From positions 1,178,001 to 1,242,000 of the forward strand of contig NZ_JAATNG010000001.1 in the NCBI RefSeq assembly GCF_013184805.1: DNA of 64,000 nt. The letters are read 5' to 3'. The DNA is from Pseudoruegeria sp. HB172150. GTDB taxonomy: Bacteria; Pseudomonadota; Alphaproteobacteria; Rhodobacterales; Rhodobacteraceae. Positions 44,905-53,431 of this stretch are shown here, piece after piece. The position numbers and the translations under genes were made by a program. Position 1 is the first letter of the stretch. Each line of letters starts with the position of its first letter. Below the pieces are notes generated by a model that did no database searches, was not told the origin of the DNA, and was given only the letters and a program-made list of their open reading frames with translations.

Positions 44905-45390
44905 TTACCTATGTGTCATCCGTATGGACATTTCTTGGAGAGCGTCCGTATCCGTCCTAGAAAGCGCCTGAATTCCGGCAGTTACGACATCGAGTTCGTG
45001 CAATTTGGCCGCAATGTCCTGAATCTCGACGTCAAGGTAGTCCCGGTCGGCGCGGGCAAAACCGGCCAAAGTACGCGATGTGTCGTTGTGGATGGAGTAG
45101 GTGAAACCGTAGGTCAGACCGAACAGGCGGGACTGTTCCATCACCCCGCTCGGGTCGTCCAGCGCGAGGTCGCGCCAGCGAATAAACCCTGTGTTTTCAA
45201 AGGACCAGCGCACTGCGGGATCCCTGATCACAAGGCCGTTGCGGGAGTAGTTCTCCATCCAGTTTTCAGGGAACGTCTGAAACAGAAACGTCGGCGCGTT
45301 GTACTTGATGTGCAACGCGATGGCGAAGCCGAGGGGGCACATATCGTCAATTTCAGACAACAGGCCGGCGATGCTCGCTCTTTTGTCCAC
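44905..45390 (-). CDS. LuxR-type autoinducer-binding domain protein lacking the HTH
   Basis: 161 aa. Aligns with the ligand-binding half of the LuxR at 45510: WMENYSRNGLVIRDPAVRW against WIERYSGLGLVLADPVMHW, then NTG--RW, DDPSGVMEQSRLFGLTYG against DDPRGVMDQAAEFGLAFG, and FARADRDY against FARSDREF. The conserved W, Y, D, P, W, G ligand pocket residues are present. It stops just where the helix-turn-helix should begin (LSRTDTDALQEM), and no HTH remnant is found in the other frames downstream. Divergent from luxR. It may be a decoy or ligand sink; truncation by mutation is the alternative. Confidence 0.8.
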   Translation of the reverse strand: MDKRASIAGLLSEIDDMCPLGFAIALHIKYNAPTFLFQTFPENWMENYSRNGLVIRDPAVRWSFENTGFIRWRDLALDDPSGVMEQSRLFGLTYGFTYSIHNDTSRTLAGFARADRDYLDVEIQDIAAKLHELDVVTAGIQALSRTDTDALQEMSIRMTHR

Positions 45391-45509
45391 GGTTTTTCGG
45401 AGAACTCTCTATAAAGTTGCGCGGTCTACCTTGTTCGTTTTAAGGTCCCGCAAGGCGATTCCAACCGTCTGTTAGCACAAAAACCGGATGATTAAAAAAG
45501 GCGTGGCAT

Positions 45510-46130
45510 ATGGGCATGAACAAAGGGCTAGACCTAGACACCGACTGCTTCGCGGCCTTGTCGCCTGCGGGTCACTTCCTGGCACTGCGGATCGGGTTTG
45601 CCTTTCCCATCTTTGAGCAGAACTCCTTGCCGGCGCGATGGATCGAACGCTACTCGGGCCTCGGCCTCGTTTTGGCCGACCCGGTGATGCACTGGCTCTA
45701 TTCCAATACCGGGGCCACCCGGTGGAGCGCGATGGACATCGACGATCCACGCGGAGTGATGGATCAGGCTGCGGAATTCGGCCTCGCTTTCGGGGTGGCC
45801 GTTTGCTGCGCCGATGCCGGGCCGCACGGGCAGCGTTCATTCGGGTCCTTCGCGCGGTCAGACCGCGAATTCACCAGTCACGAGATTGAGACTTTGGAGT
45901 TCAATCTGAAGGCGATGCATGATTCGCTGGTGCCCCCCACGAACCTCACCAGAGCCGAGCTGGAGGCCCTTGGGATGGTCAAGAACGGCCTTTTGATGAA
46001 GGAAATCGCAGATTTACTTGGCGTAAGCGAGGGAGCCGTCAAACAGCGCCTCAAGAACGCCAAATCGAAGCTTAACGCTAAAACTAGTACCCATGCCGCC
46101 ACGATGGCCACAAGTTATGGTTTGATCTGA
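45510..46130 (+). CDS. luxR: LuxR family quorum-sensing transcriptional regulator
   Basis: 206 aa. N-terminal acyl-homoserine-lactone-binding domain (about 10-150) with RWIERYSGLGLVLADPVMHW and DDPRGVMDQAAEFGL, then a LuxR-type HTH (about 150-195, LTRAELEALGMVKNGLLMKEIADLLGVSEGAVKQRLKNAKSKL in parts). The protein is shorter than typical LuxR (about 240 aa) owing to a trimmed N-terminus. It lies 111 bases before luxI on the same strand, so it is the likely cognate receptor. Confidence 0.92.
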   Translation: MGMNKGLDLDTDCFAALSPAGHFLALRIGFAFPIFEQNSLPARWIERYSGLGLVLADPVMHWLYSNTGATRWSAMDIDDPRGVMDQAAEFGLAFGVAVCCADAGPHGQRSFGSFARSDREFTSHEIETLEFNLKAMHDSLVPPTNLTRAELEALGMVKNGLLMKEIADLLGVSEGAVKQRLKNAKSKLNAKTSTHAATMATSYGLI

Positions 46131-46180
46131 CCGGGTTTCCCGTTCCGCTAATATCCGCAGGCCATTGCGTTTTTTGGTGA

Positions 46181-46202
46181 ATGGTCATTAACAACTGTTC
46201 AT
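46181..46202 (+). promoter_or_regulatory. candidate lux-type operator upstream of luxI
   Basis: Imperfect dyad ATGGTCA - 8 bases - TGTTCAT (5 of 7 positions symmetrical), about 40 bases before the luxI start, where a LuxR box is expected. Weak support; no second copy in the window was found to compare with. Confidence 0.3.
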
Positions 46203-46218
46203 TAAACGGGTTAAATCG

Positions 46219-46235
46219 CTCTCCATATAGGAGAG
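46219..46235 (+). promoter_or_regulatory. hairpin sequestering the luxI ribosome binding site
   Basis: CTCTCC (46219-46224), loop ATATA, GGAGAG (46230-46235). The right arm is the Shine-Dalgarno sequence of luxI, 6 bases before the ATG at 46242, so the site is fully base-paired in this short stem. Confidence 0.65.
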
Positions 46236-46241
46236 TGACCC

Positions 46242-46853
46242 ATGCAAAACATCTCTTTCGACTTGTCGAGCCTCCATCAGCACGGCTCGGCCTACTTCGA
46301 CTATCTCCGACTCCGGAAGCGATTCTTCGTTGATGTGCTTCACTGGGACATCCCGCACAACGACGAGTACGAGATGGATCAGTACGACAACCCGACTGCC
46401 TGGTACTCGCTTTGCCTTCGCGACGGTGAGGTGATCGGGGGCACGCGGGTGATGCCGACGACGTCGCGCTGGGGCAAGCATTCCTACATGCTGCGCGATG
46501 CACAGAAAGGCGTGCTGGATTCGATTCCTCCTTCGGCCATGCGATCCGATGTGGTGTCTCCGACCGTCTGGGAAATGACCCGGCTTGTCATCTCGCCGGA
46601 TCTGAGGACCCAGGAAGACCGCGCGCAATGCCTGCAGGTGATCGGTGACGGGCTGTACCAGATCGCCGAGGCGCAGGGCGTTTCAGAGTATATGGGTATC
46701 TCCGCCGTGGGCCTGATCCGGGTGCTGCGGCAGCTGGGCTTTCCTTTGGAGCGTATGGGCGAGCCCTATCACGACCCGGCGGACAAGCGGAACTATACCG
46801 TGATGCGGATGCCGGTGCTGGTGCCCGGGCAGCAGCTGCTGGCAGCGGAATAA
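46242..46853 (+). CDS. luxI: acyl-homoserine-lactone synthase (LuxI family)
   Basis: 203 aa autoinducer synthase that joins acyl-ACP and SAM. Conserved LuxI residues: R and F in LRKRFFVDVLHWDIP, the E/D cluster EYEMDQYDNPTAWY, GGTRVMPT, and the WEMTRLVISP stretch with its invariant E and R. Acyl-chain specificity cannot be read. Expression is probably controlled by the upstream LuxR; the ribosome site is folded in a hairpin. Confidence 0.95.
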   Translation: MQNISFDLSSLHQHGSAYFDYLRLRKRFFVDVLHWDIPHNDEYEMDQYDNPTAWYSLCLRDGEVIGGTRVMPTTSRWGKHSYMLRDAQKGVLDSIPPSAMRSDVVSPTVWEMTRLVISPDLRTQEDRAQCLQVIGDGLYQIAEAQGVSEYMGISAVGLIRVLRQLGFPLERMGEPYHDPADKRNYTVMRMPVLVPGQQLLAAE

Positions 46854-46856
46854 GAC

Positions 46857-46903
46857 CCTACGCGGCAGTCGAATGCATGGGTATCGACGCTTTGCCGCGT
46901 AGG
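46857..46903 (+). other. long hairpin immediately after luxI
   Basis: 11-bp perfect stem CCTACGCGGCA / TGCCGCGTAGG, with an inner GTCGA/TCGAC stem, starting 3 bases after the luxI stop. No T-run; could act as a 3' stabiliser or rho-dependent end. Confidence 0.55.
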
Positions 46904-47104
46904 CGAGTGTGAAAGTGTTGGGTGTCGCGGGCTGTTAAGGCTCGCGGGCAGAGGTGGTTACACTCGCTCATTTCAGGAGCAATTTCGAAGGCCGTGGGAA
47001 GCGTCCCCGTGAGGGACGGGGGTATGTCCCTGTTTTCGCGCGTTGCAGCGCCAGCGTCTGGTTTTAGAGGCGTGTTGGACCCGAACTGACGGGCCTGAGC
47101 GTCA
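46904..47104. other. intergenic region between luxI and the toxin-antitoxin pair
   Basis: About 200 bases without a supported gene; a weak hairpin GTCCC/GGGAC lies near 47006-47022. Confidence 0.35.
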
Positions 47105-47133
47105 TTGACGTATACGCCAATGGCGCCTATTTA
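47105..47133 (+). promoter_or_regulatory. sigma-70-like promoter of the toxin-antitoxin operon
   Basis: TTGACG (47105-47110), 17-base spacer containing the palindromes CGTATACG and GGCGCC, then TATTTA (47128-47133). Expected transcription start at about 47139-47141, that is, at the toxin ATG itself. The palindromes could be the antitoxin operator. Confidence 0.55.
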
Positions 47134-47138
47134 AAATC

Positions 47139-47477
47139 ATGGTACTAGTAACAGTGGTAGAGACGCCGGAATTCCAGCGGCGCGCTCGTGTGTTGATGGG
47201 TGATGAGGAACGGCACGCGCTGATCGATTTCGTCGCGCAGGACCCCGAGGCCGGTGTGTCTATCGGCGGAGGCGTCCGAAAATTTCGGTTCGCCCGGCAG
47301 GGCGGCGGCAAGAGCGGCGGCTATCGGGTGATCCATTTCTTCGGTGGCGATGACATGCCGGTGTTTCTGCTGACGGTCTTCGCCAAAAACGAAAAGGCGA
47401 ACCTGACCCCATCGGAGACGGAGGCCGTTCGACGCTTGGGGGCCGCACTGGCGGCGAGCTATGGGAGACGAGAATGA
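47139..47477 (+). CDS. RelE/HigB-type toxin of a type II toxin-antitoxin system
   Basis: 112 aa. The start VETPEFQRRARVLMGDEERHALIDFVAQDP and the core GVRKFRFARQGGGKSGGYRVIHFF and VFLLTVFAKNEKANLTP follow the RelE/HigB fold, with the basic cluster expected for a ribosome-dependent mRNA endonuclease. Four bases overlap with the antitoxin gene (ATGA). Toxin-first order is typical of higBA. A GTG at 47154 is another possible start. Confidence 0.88.
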   Translation: MVLVTVVETPEFQRRARVLMGDEERHALIDFVAQDPEAGVSIGGGVRKFRFARQGGGKSGGYRVIHFFGGDDMPVFLLTVFAKNEKANLTPSETEAVRRLGAALAASYGRRE

Positions 47478-47764
47478 GCGAAGCGTTCAAGAGCATCGAA
47501 GCCGGGCTGACGGAAGCGATGGCCATTGCCCGCGGTGAGGGGCCGGGTGTGCTGCACGAGATCGAGGTGGGCGAACCGGACGTCAAGGCGATCCGGACGC
47601 TGACGGGCCTGAGCCAGGCCCAGTTCGCGCGCAGCATCGGGGTGAAGAAGGCGACCTTACTGAACTGGGAGCACGGGCGGCGGCGGCCGGAGGGGCCCGC
47701 GCGGGTACTGCTGGCAATGATCGAGAAAGAGCCGGGGATCGTGCAGCGGGTGCTGGCGGGGTGA
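47474..47764 (+). CDS. HigA/XRE-type antitoxin
   Basis: 96 aa. C-terminal XRE helix-turn-helix (about 45-90): IRTLTGLSQAQFARSIGVKKATLLNWEHGRR, preceded by an acidic N-terminus that probably covers the toxin. Neutralises the toxin and represses the shared promoter in related systems. Overlaps the toxin gene by four bases. Confidence 0.88.
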   Translation: MSEAFKSIEAGLTEAMAIARGEGPGVLHEIEVGEPDVKAIRTLTGLSQAQFARSIGVKKATLLNWEHGRRRPEGPARVLLAMIEKEPGIVQRVLAG

Positions 47765-47959
47765 GTGCTAGCCGATGGGACGAGGCGATAGGTGGGAGCA
47801 TCCGTCCCGCTCAATGACCATGACTGTGTCTTCTGGCGTGATTGAAGCGGTACAGGTAATCGTACGCTGGGCCTTTGCTTAATGGAAGGAGTTGATCAGA
47901 GTACACAATCTTATCAAGCTAAAGGTTGTTTCGAGTAGAAATCCCTGTGAGAATGCTGC
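47765..47959. other. intergenic, AT-richer than the surroundings
   Basis: 195 bases before the unknown gene at 47960. Base composition falls sharply here, marking the left border of a foreign-looking segment. No repeat that would define an insertion end is seen. Confidence 0.4.
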
Positions 47960-48742
47960 ATGGACGAAGACGAGACCCAGATCGAATTTCTCTACGAGTA
48001 TAGGATATCTAAGTCACAATTCGACCAGTTGAAGGATCATGAAAAAGTTCTGGTCGCAATGTCTTGCTTCGCAATAACGGAGATTAATGTCTTTTCAAGA
48101 GTCTACATTTTTGCCTCGCCTCCGGAAATCGGCGCGGAGGTCATAGATAGGTTAAACTTCATTCAGAGATTCATTGTACTACGAACATGGTCCGCCAAGA
48201 TTTTCGAATTTTTCAGTTTCATAGAGAAAATTGTGCCTAAGTCGGATTGGGGCGCAGAGTTTCGGGAGCTAATCTCCAGCGCTCAGGAAGAATTCTCGCG
48301 AATTAGGAGCCAAGATAAATATTCCGTAGTGCGCCTGATACGGCATGAAGTCACAAATCACTACAGTTATGACGCGGCCATGAAGAACATGAAACACGTC
48401 GCAGATGGCGCGGAAATAGCGTTCCATTTACATACAATGGATGGAAATTGTTGGTATCCCCTCGGGGAAGAAGTCATGTTCTCAGGGCGACTCAACAGAC
48501 ATACATCGAACAGGGCTACCGTCGAAGAGAGATTGAATATCAGCAGTGAGTGGATGGAATGGAATCTTGAAGCGACCCGAGCGGTTAGAGATTTTCATGG
48601 CAATGTTTTAACAGAGCTAATCTTGAAAAAATTCCCAGATAAGAAAGCCCAGAAAAAGATGTACTGGCTGCCTCAAAGCCATGTTGCCGCGATCTCGTCG
48701 ACTTACGTACCCATAGTCGCCAGAAAAGAAATCAAGGAGTAG
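47960..48742 (+). CDS. unknown protein with HEPN-like R-x5-H motif, probably horizontally acquired
   Basis: 260 aa, soluble, mostly helical by appearance. No named family recognised. Residues around 127-135 read LIRHEVTNHYS, which fits the R-(polar)-x4-H pattern of HEPN RNases. Aromatic and charged residues are common (WSAKIFEFFSFIEKIV, SSEWMEWNLEATRAV). GC content and codon use differ clearly from all neighbours, with many AT-ending codons. It sits between a toxin-antitoxin pair and pyrG, 6 bases from the convergent pyrG stop. A defence or cargo role is possible but unproven. Confidence 0.6.
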   Translation: MDEDETQIEFLYEYRISKSQFDQLKDHEKVLVAMSCFAITEINVFSRVYIFASPPEIGAEVIDRLNFIQRFIVLRTWSAKIFEFFSFIEKIVPKSDWGAEFRELISSAQEEFSRIRSQDKYSVVRLIRHEVTNHYSYDAAMKNMKHVADGAEIAFHLHTMDGNCWYPLGEEVMFSGRLNRHTSNRATVEERLNISSEWMEWNLEATRAVRDFHGNVLTELILKKFPDKKAQKKMYWLPQSHVAAISSTYVPIVARKEIKE

Positions 48743-48748
48743 ACAGGA

Positions 48749-50392
48749 TTACACCAGCCGCGACATCTCCTTCGCCGCCCGGACGAAATCCGCGAACAGC
48801 GGATGGGGAGAGAAGGGTTTGGATTTCAGCTCGGGGTGGAACTGGACGCCGATGAACCACGGGTGGTCCTGCCATTCGACGATTTCGGGCAGGCGGCCGT
48901 CGGGGGACATGCCGGAAAAGCACATGCCCTGCTTCTCCAGCGCCTCGCGGTACTTGATGTCGACTTCGTAGCGGTGGCGGTGGCGTTCGTCGATGGCGAG
49001 GTTGCCGTAGATCTCGGCGACTTTCGAGCCTGCCTTGAGCGACGCGTCGTAGGCACCGAGCCGCATGGTGCCGCCCTTGTCGTCGGATACCTTGCGCTGG
49101 ACCTTCTGGTTGCCCTGAACCCACTCCTTGAGGTGATAGACCACCGGTTCGAAGCGTTTTTCGCCGGCCTCGTGGTCGAATTCCTCTGATCCGGCGCGCT
49201 TTACGCCGGCGAGGTTGCGGGCCGCTTCGATCACCGCCATCTGCATGCCGAGGCAGATGCCGAGATAGGGGACCTTGTGTTCGCGCGCGAACTGGGCCGC
49301 GCGGATCTTGCCCTCTGTGCCGCGTTCACCGAAGCCGCCGGGCACGAGAATGGCCTGGTAGCCTTCGAGGTAGGGGGCCGGATCCTCGCGTTCGAAGATC
49401 TCGGCGTCGATCCATTCGGATTTGACCTTCACCCGGTTCGCCATACCGCCATGGGTCAGCGCCTCGGCGATGGATTTGTACGCGTCCTCGAGCTGGGTGT
49501 ACTTGCCGACGATGGCGACGCGGACCTCGCCCTCGGCGTGGTGGAGGCGGTCCTCGACGTCGATCCAGCGGTTGAGGTTCGGTTTCGGTGCGGGAGAGAT
49601 GTCGAACGCATCGAGCACGGCCTGGTCGAGGCCGACCTTGTGGTAGGCCATCGGCGCTTCGTAGATGGATTTCAGATCATAGGCGGGAATGACGCTGTCG
49701 GGGCGGACGTTGCAGAAGAGCGCGATCTTCTGGCGTTCTTTTTCCGGGATCTCGTGTTCGGAGCGGCAGACCAGGATGTCGGGCTGCAGGCCGATGGAGC
49801 GGAGTTCCTTGACCGAGTGCTGGGTGGGCTTGGTCTTCAGCTCGCCGGAGGCGGCGAGATAGGGCAGGAGCGTCAGGTGCATCAGGATGCATTCGCCGCG
49901 GGGTCGTTCCTGGCTGAACTGGCGGATGGCTTCGAAGAACGGGAGCCCCTCGATATCGCCGACGGTGCCGCCGATCTCGCAGAGCATGAAATCGACCTCG
50001 TCCTCGCCAATGGCGATCCAGTCCTTGATCTCGTTGGTGACGTGGGGAATTACCTGAATGGTCTTGCCGAGGTAGTCGCCGCGGCGTTCCTTCTCGAGCA
50101 CGTTGGAATAGATCCGGCCGGAAGATACGGAATCGGTCGAGCGCGCCGCGACGCCTGTGAAACGTTCGTAATGGCCGAGGTCGAGGTCGGTTTCGGCGCC
50201 GTCATCGGTCACGAAAACCTCGCCATGTTCGAAGGGCGACATGGTGCCCGGGTCGACGTTCAGATAGGGGTCCAGCTTGCGCAGGCGAACGGTGAATCCC
50301 CGGGCCTGCAGCAGTGCGCCGAGCGCGGCGGAGGTCAGGCCCTTGCCAAGCGAGGAAACCACGCCGCCGGTGATGAAAACAAAGCGCGCCAT
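48749..50392 (-). CDS. pyrG: CTP synthase
   Basis: Converts UTP to CTP using glutamine. 547 aa with the synthetase domain (about 1-270; [43 protein letters not shown]) and a C-terminal class I amidotransferase domain (about 290-545) with nucleophile Cys in [10 protein letters not shown] and His/Glu in [10 protein letters not shown]. Start ATG at 50392 gives the canonical [10 protein letters not shown]; the frame extends upstream but is not needed. Followed upstream by secG on the same strand. Confidence 0.97.
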   Translation of the reverse strand: MARFVFITGGVVSSLGKGLTSAALGALLQARGFTVRLRKLDPYLNVDPGTMSPFEHGEVFVTDDGAETDLDLGHYERFTGVAARSTDSVSSGRIYSNVLEKERRGDYLGKTIQVIPHVTNEIKDWIAIGEDEVDFMLCEIGGTVGDIEGLPFFEAIRQFSQERPRGECILMHLTLLPYLAASGELKTKPTQHSVKELRSIGLQPDILVCRSEHEIPEKERQKIALFCNVRPDSVIPAYDLKSIYEAPMAYHKVGLDQAVLDAFDISPAPKPNLNRWIDVEDRLHHAEGEVRVAIVGKYTQLEDAYKSIAEALTHGGMANRVKVKSEWIDAEIFEREDPAPYLEGYQAILVPGGFGERGTEGKIRAAQFAREHKVPYLGICLGMQMAVIEAARNLAGVKRAGSEEFDHEAGEKRFEPVVYHLKEWVQGNQKVQRKVSDDKGGTMRLGAYDASLKAGSKVAEIYGNLAIDERHRHRYEVDIKYREALEKQGMCFSGMSPDGRLPEIVEWQDHPWFIGVQFHPELKSKPFSPHPLFADFVRAAKEMSRLV

Positions 50393-50557
50393 TGTCTGTG
50401 GAACTCCCGTGAAGTCGCCTAGAATCATGCAGGCGCGGCGCATTCAGAAACGCTTACCCACGGGACTTAGATAATAACCGATTCCCGCGGGGCGCGCAAT
50501 ACGACCGCAACATGCAGTGGACTGCGGAGATTGTCCCCGCAACGTTTAGTGGATTGT

Positions 50558-50923
50558 TCAGTCCGCGCGGGGCGGGGTCAGCGGGGCGTCGCCAGTGGTG
50601 GGCGGCAGCAGGTCGCCGGAGGACGGCAGGGCCGGGCCGCTGTCTTCTTCTGCCGGGACGGAGGATTCGATGCCAAGCCGGTCTATAACCGAGGTTTCCG
50701 CCGAATTCCGGGCCGCGATCACGGTCAGCAGGATCGATGTGGCGATGAAGGCGATGGCAAAGCCCCAGGTGAGCTTGCCCAGTGCCGTGGCCGCGCCGCG
50801 GGCCGACATCACGCCGCCGCCGCCACCCATGCCGAGCCCGCCACCTTCGGAGCGCTGCAGCAGCACCACGCCAATCAGGCATAGCGCGAGTACGAGGTGG
50901 ACGATGAGGACGACGTTTTCCAT
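50558..50923 (-). CDS. secG: preprotein translocase subunit SecG
   Basis: 121 aa. Two transmembrane helices (about 2-22 ENVVLIVHLVLALCLIGVVLL and about 50-70 LTWGFAIAFIATSILLTV) separated by the conserved QRSEGGGLGMGGGGG loop, then a Pro/Ser-rich C-terminal tail characteristic of alphaproteobacteria. Part of SecYEG. The ATG at 50923 is preferred; a longer frame adds a basic unrelated stretch. secG before pyrG is a common arrangement in this group. Confidence 0.95.
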   Translation of the reverse strand: MENVVLIVHLVLALCLIGVVLLQRSEGGGLGMGGGGGVMSARGAATALGKLTWGFAIAFIATSILLTVIAARNSAETSVIDRLGIESSVPAEEDSGPALPSSGDLLPPTTGDAPLTPPRAD

Positions 50924-51135
50924 GTGGTCGGGCCTTCGGCGTTGCAACGGGGGGTATCTAGATGCTTGGCGGGCAGCCCGCAACCCCTCGATTCCGGCAC
51001 GCGGGCCTGAAAGGCGCACACTGATCCGATGCAACAGCACGAAGGAACTTTCCCATACGGAAGGCGAATTGCCTTTGCGGATCGCCGCCTGCCTGCAAAT
51101 GTGGTTCAGGAGGAGTTCAAGGGGAGGTGGCGCTT

Positions 51136-51738
51136 ATGAGCCATCCGCTGTTCGATGCGGCTCTGATAGAGCTGGACATCGCGGTTTTCGATCTCGAGAC
51201 GACCGGCCTGTTCCCGCATCGCGACCGGATCATTCAGGTTGCGCTGGTCATGGTGGATGAGGGTGAGATCGGCGCAAGCTGGGAGCAACTGGTGAATCCG
51301 GGCACGACGCATTTGCCGCTGGACCCGGTGGTCGTCGGGCTGACCGGGATTACCGACGCGCGCCTGCAGGGCCAGCCGGGGATGGACGAGGTTCTGCCGG
51401 CTTTCGGCACCCGCGTCGGCACTCGGGTCGTGGCGGGCCACAACGTAAAGGTTTTCGACATCCCGTTTGTGGAAGCCGCCGAGCGCCGTCATGGCGTGGA
51501 AGTGCAGACGACCTACTACGTCGATACGCTGAAACTGATGCGCCGCCTGCATCCGGAGCTGCACCGTCACCGGCTGGCCGATTGCGCGAGTCACTACGGT
51601 CTGACGTTCAATGAAGGCGACCTTCATGATGCGCTTGTCGATACGGAACTGACGGCGCGCGTGATGCTGAAGCAGTTCGGGGAACTGGCGGAACGCGGCG
51701 TCATTACGTTCATGGACATGATCGAGTTTCTGAGCTGA
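51136..51738 (+). CDS. DnaQ-family 3'-5' exonuclease
   Basis: 200 aa DEDDh exonuclease: Exo I FDLETTGLFP (D, E), Exo II GHNVKVFDIPF (D), Exo III HDALVDTELTA (H, D). The length fits a stand-alone epsilon-like nuclease; no polymerase-binding clamp motif is obvious. The ATG at 51136 is favoured by GGAGG 8 bases upstream; a GTG at 51127 lies too close to it. Confidence 0.9.
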   Translation: MSHPLFDAALIELDIAVFDLETTGLFPHRDRIIQVALVMVDEGEIGASWEQLVNPGTTHLPLDPVVVGLTGITDARLQGQPGMDEVLPAFGTRVGTRVVAGHNVKVFDIPFVEAAERRHGVEVQTTYYVDTLKLMRRLHPELHRHRLADCASHYGLTFNEGDLHDALVDTELTARVMLKQFGELAERGVITFMDMIEFLS

Positions 51739-51825
51739 GCCAGGCCGGCGCGCGAGATTTCGGTTTTACTGCGCCGGGCGGGTCAGTATACCGGCGCCGT
51801 TTGCAATCGATCCGGGGAACGGAAC

Positions 51826-53118
51826 ATGGCCAATGTCGTCGTCGTAGGCGCCCAGTGGGGTGACGAAGGGAAGGGCAAGATCGTCGACTGGCTTTCTGAG
51901 CGGGCCGATGTCATCGCGCGCTTTCAGGGCGGACATAATGCCGGCCATACGCTGGTGATCGACGGCGAGACCTTCAAGCTCAACGCGCTGCCCTCGGGCG
52001 TGGTGCGTGGCGGCAAGCTATCGGTGATCGGCAATGGTGTCGTTCTGGATCCCTGGCATCTGATCAACGAGATCGAGGCGATCCGTGGGCAGGGGGTGCA
52101 GATCACCCCCGAGACCCTGATGATTGCCGAGAACACGCCGCTGATCCTGCCGATCCACGGTGAACTGGACCGGGCGCGTGAAGCCCAGAACTCGGTCGCG
52201 AAGATCGGCACCACGGGGCGCGGTATCGGGCCGGCCTATGAGGACAAGGTGGGGCGGCGGTCTGTGCGTGTTGCGGACCTTGCCGATGACGAGACGCTTG
52301 AGAAGCGCGTCGACCGGGCGCTGGTGCATCACGATGCGCTGCGCCGCGGTCTGGGGCTGGAGCCCGTGGATCGCGAGGCTCTGCTGGCGGGGCTGAGGGA
52401 AATCGCGCCGAAGGTGCTGGAATATGCGGCCCCCGTCTGGAAGGTGCTGAATGAGAACCGAAAGGCCGGGAAGCGCATCCTGTTCGAAGGGGCGCAGGGG
52501 GCGCTGCTGGATATCGATTTCGGGACCTATCCGTTCGTGACCTCGTCCAACGTGATCGCGGGGCAGGCGGCGACGGGAACGGGAATCGGGCCGGGCGCCA
52601 TCGATTTCGTTCTGGGGATCGTGAAAGCCTACACCACGCGGGTGGGCGAAGGACCGTTCCCGACAGAGCTGTTCGACGAGGATGGCCAGCGGCTGGGCGA
52701 GCGCGGGCGCGAGTTCGGCACTGTGACCGGGCGCAAGCGCCGCTGCGGCTGGTTCGATGCGGTGCTGGTGCGGCAGACCTGTGCGACCTCTGGCGTGAAC
52801 GGGATATCGCTGACCAAGCTGGACGTTCTGGACGGGTTCGAGGAGCTGAAGATCTGCACCGGGTACGAGCTGGACGGCGAGGTGCTGGACTACCTGCCGA
52901 TCGCGGCGGAGAAACAGGCGCGGGTCACGCCGGTTTACGAGACGATGCCGGGGTGGAGCGAATCCACCGCTGGCGCGCGGAGCTGGGCGGATCTGCCGGG
53001 CGAGGCGGTGAAATACGTGCGGCGGATCGAGGAGCTGATCCAGTGCCCGGTGGCTTTGTTGTCGACCAGCCCCGAGCGCGAGGACACGATCCTCGTCACC
53101 GATCCGTTCGCTGACTGA
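51826..53118 (+). CDS. purA: adenylosuccinate synthetase
   Basis: Forms adenylosuccinate from IMP and aspartate with GTP, first committed step to AMP. 430 aa, full length: [18 protein letters not shown] (P-loop and catalytic D13/H41 region), [68 protein letters not shown]. The ATG is followed by the DUF2842 gene with a one-base overlap of stop and start. Confidence 0.97.
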   Translation: MANVVVVGAQWGDEGKGKIVDWLSERADVIARFQGGHNAGHTLVIDGETFKLNALPSGVVRGGKLSVIGNGVVLDPWHLINEIEAIRGQGVQITPETLMIAENTPLILPIHGELDRAREAQNSVAKIGTTGRGIGPAYEDKVGRRSVRVADLADDETLEKRVDRALVHHDALRRGLGLEPVDREALLAGLREIAPKVLEYAAPVWKVLNENRKAGKRILFEGAQGALLDIDFGTYPFVTSSNVIAGQAATGTGIGPGAIDFVLGIVKAYTTRVGEGPFPTELFDEDGQRLGERGREFGTVTGRKRRCGWFDAVLVRQTCATSGVNGISLTKLDVLDGFEELKICTGYELDGEVLDYLPIAAEKQARVTPVYETMPGWSESTAGARSWADLPGEAVKYVRRIEELIQCPVALLSTSPEREDTILVTDPFAD

Positions 53119-53339
53119 TGGCTTTGAGGTACAAGACGCGCCGGCGATTGTCGCTTTTGATCCTGTTGGTGGGCCTGCCGGTCTATCTGGGTCTTGCCTG
53201 GTACCTGACGAGCCTGATCGGGCGGCCGAACGTGCTGCTGGAGATTTTGATCTACGTCGGGCTCGGCGTGCTTTGGGCGCTTCCGTTCAAGGCGGTGTTC
53301 AAGGGCGTGGGACAGGCCCCGCCGGACGACGAGCGCTAG
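53118..53339 (+). CDS. DUF2842 small membrane protein
   Basis: 73 aa with two transmembrane helices (about 11-31 LSLLILLVGLPVYLGLAWYL and about 39-58). Sequence order KTRRRLSLLILL, GLPVYLGLAWYLTSLIG and LWALPFKAVFKG is that of DUF2842, known mostly from alphaproteobacteria. Function unknown. Start overlaps the purA stop. Confidence 0.85.
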   Translation: MALRYKTRRRLSLLILLVGLPVYLGLAWYLTSLIGRPNVLLEILIYVGLGVLWALPFKAVFKGVGQAPPDDER

Positions 53340-53351
53340 CCGGGGCGGAAG

Positions 53352-53382
53352 AAAAATGGCGGAGTGTCTGCACACTCCGCCA
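53352..53382 (-). terminator. rho-independent terminator of the large acidic-protein gene
   Basis: Read on the minus strand: TGGCGGAGTGT, 4-base loop, ACACTCCGCCA, then TTTTTCTTCC. 11-bp perfect stem with a T-run in the minus direction; on the plus strand an A-run precedes it. It lies about 50 bases beyond the stop of the gene at 53432 and can also act on purA/DUF2842 transcripts. Confidence 0.85.
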
Positions 53383-53431
53383 GTCGGCTTGCTGGTCTAC
53401 AAGCACACGAACATTCGAAAAATATTTTAAA

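Noticed and set aside
46986-47022. GTCCCCGTGAGGGAC near 47 kb as a terminator of luxI
   Set aside because: Only a 5-bp stem, too far from luxI and without T-run.
47139-48742. Three-gene toxin-antitoxin or defence operon including the 260 aa gene
   Set aside because: 195-base gap and clear composition change separate the last gene; no coupling is visible, so I kept it separate.
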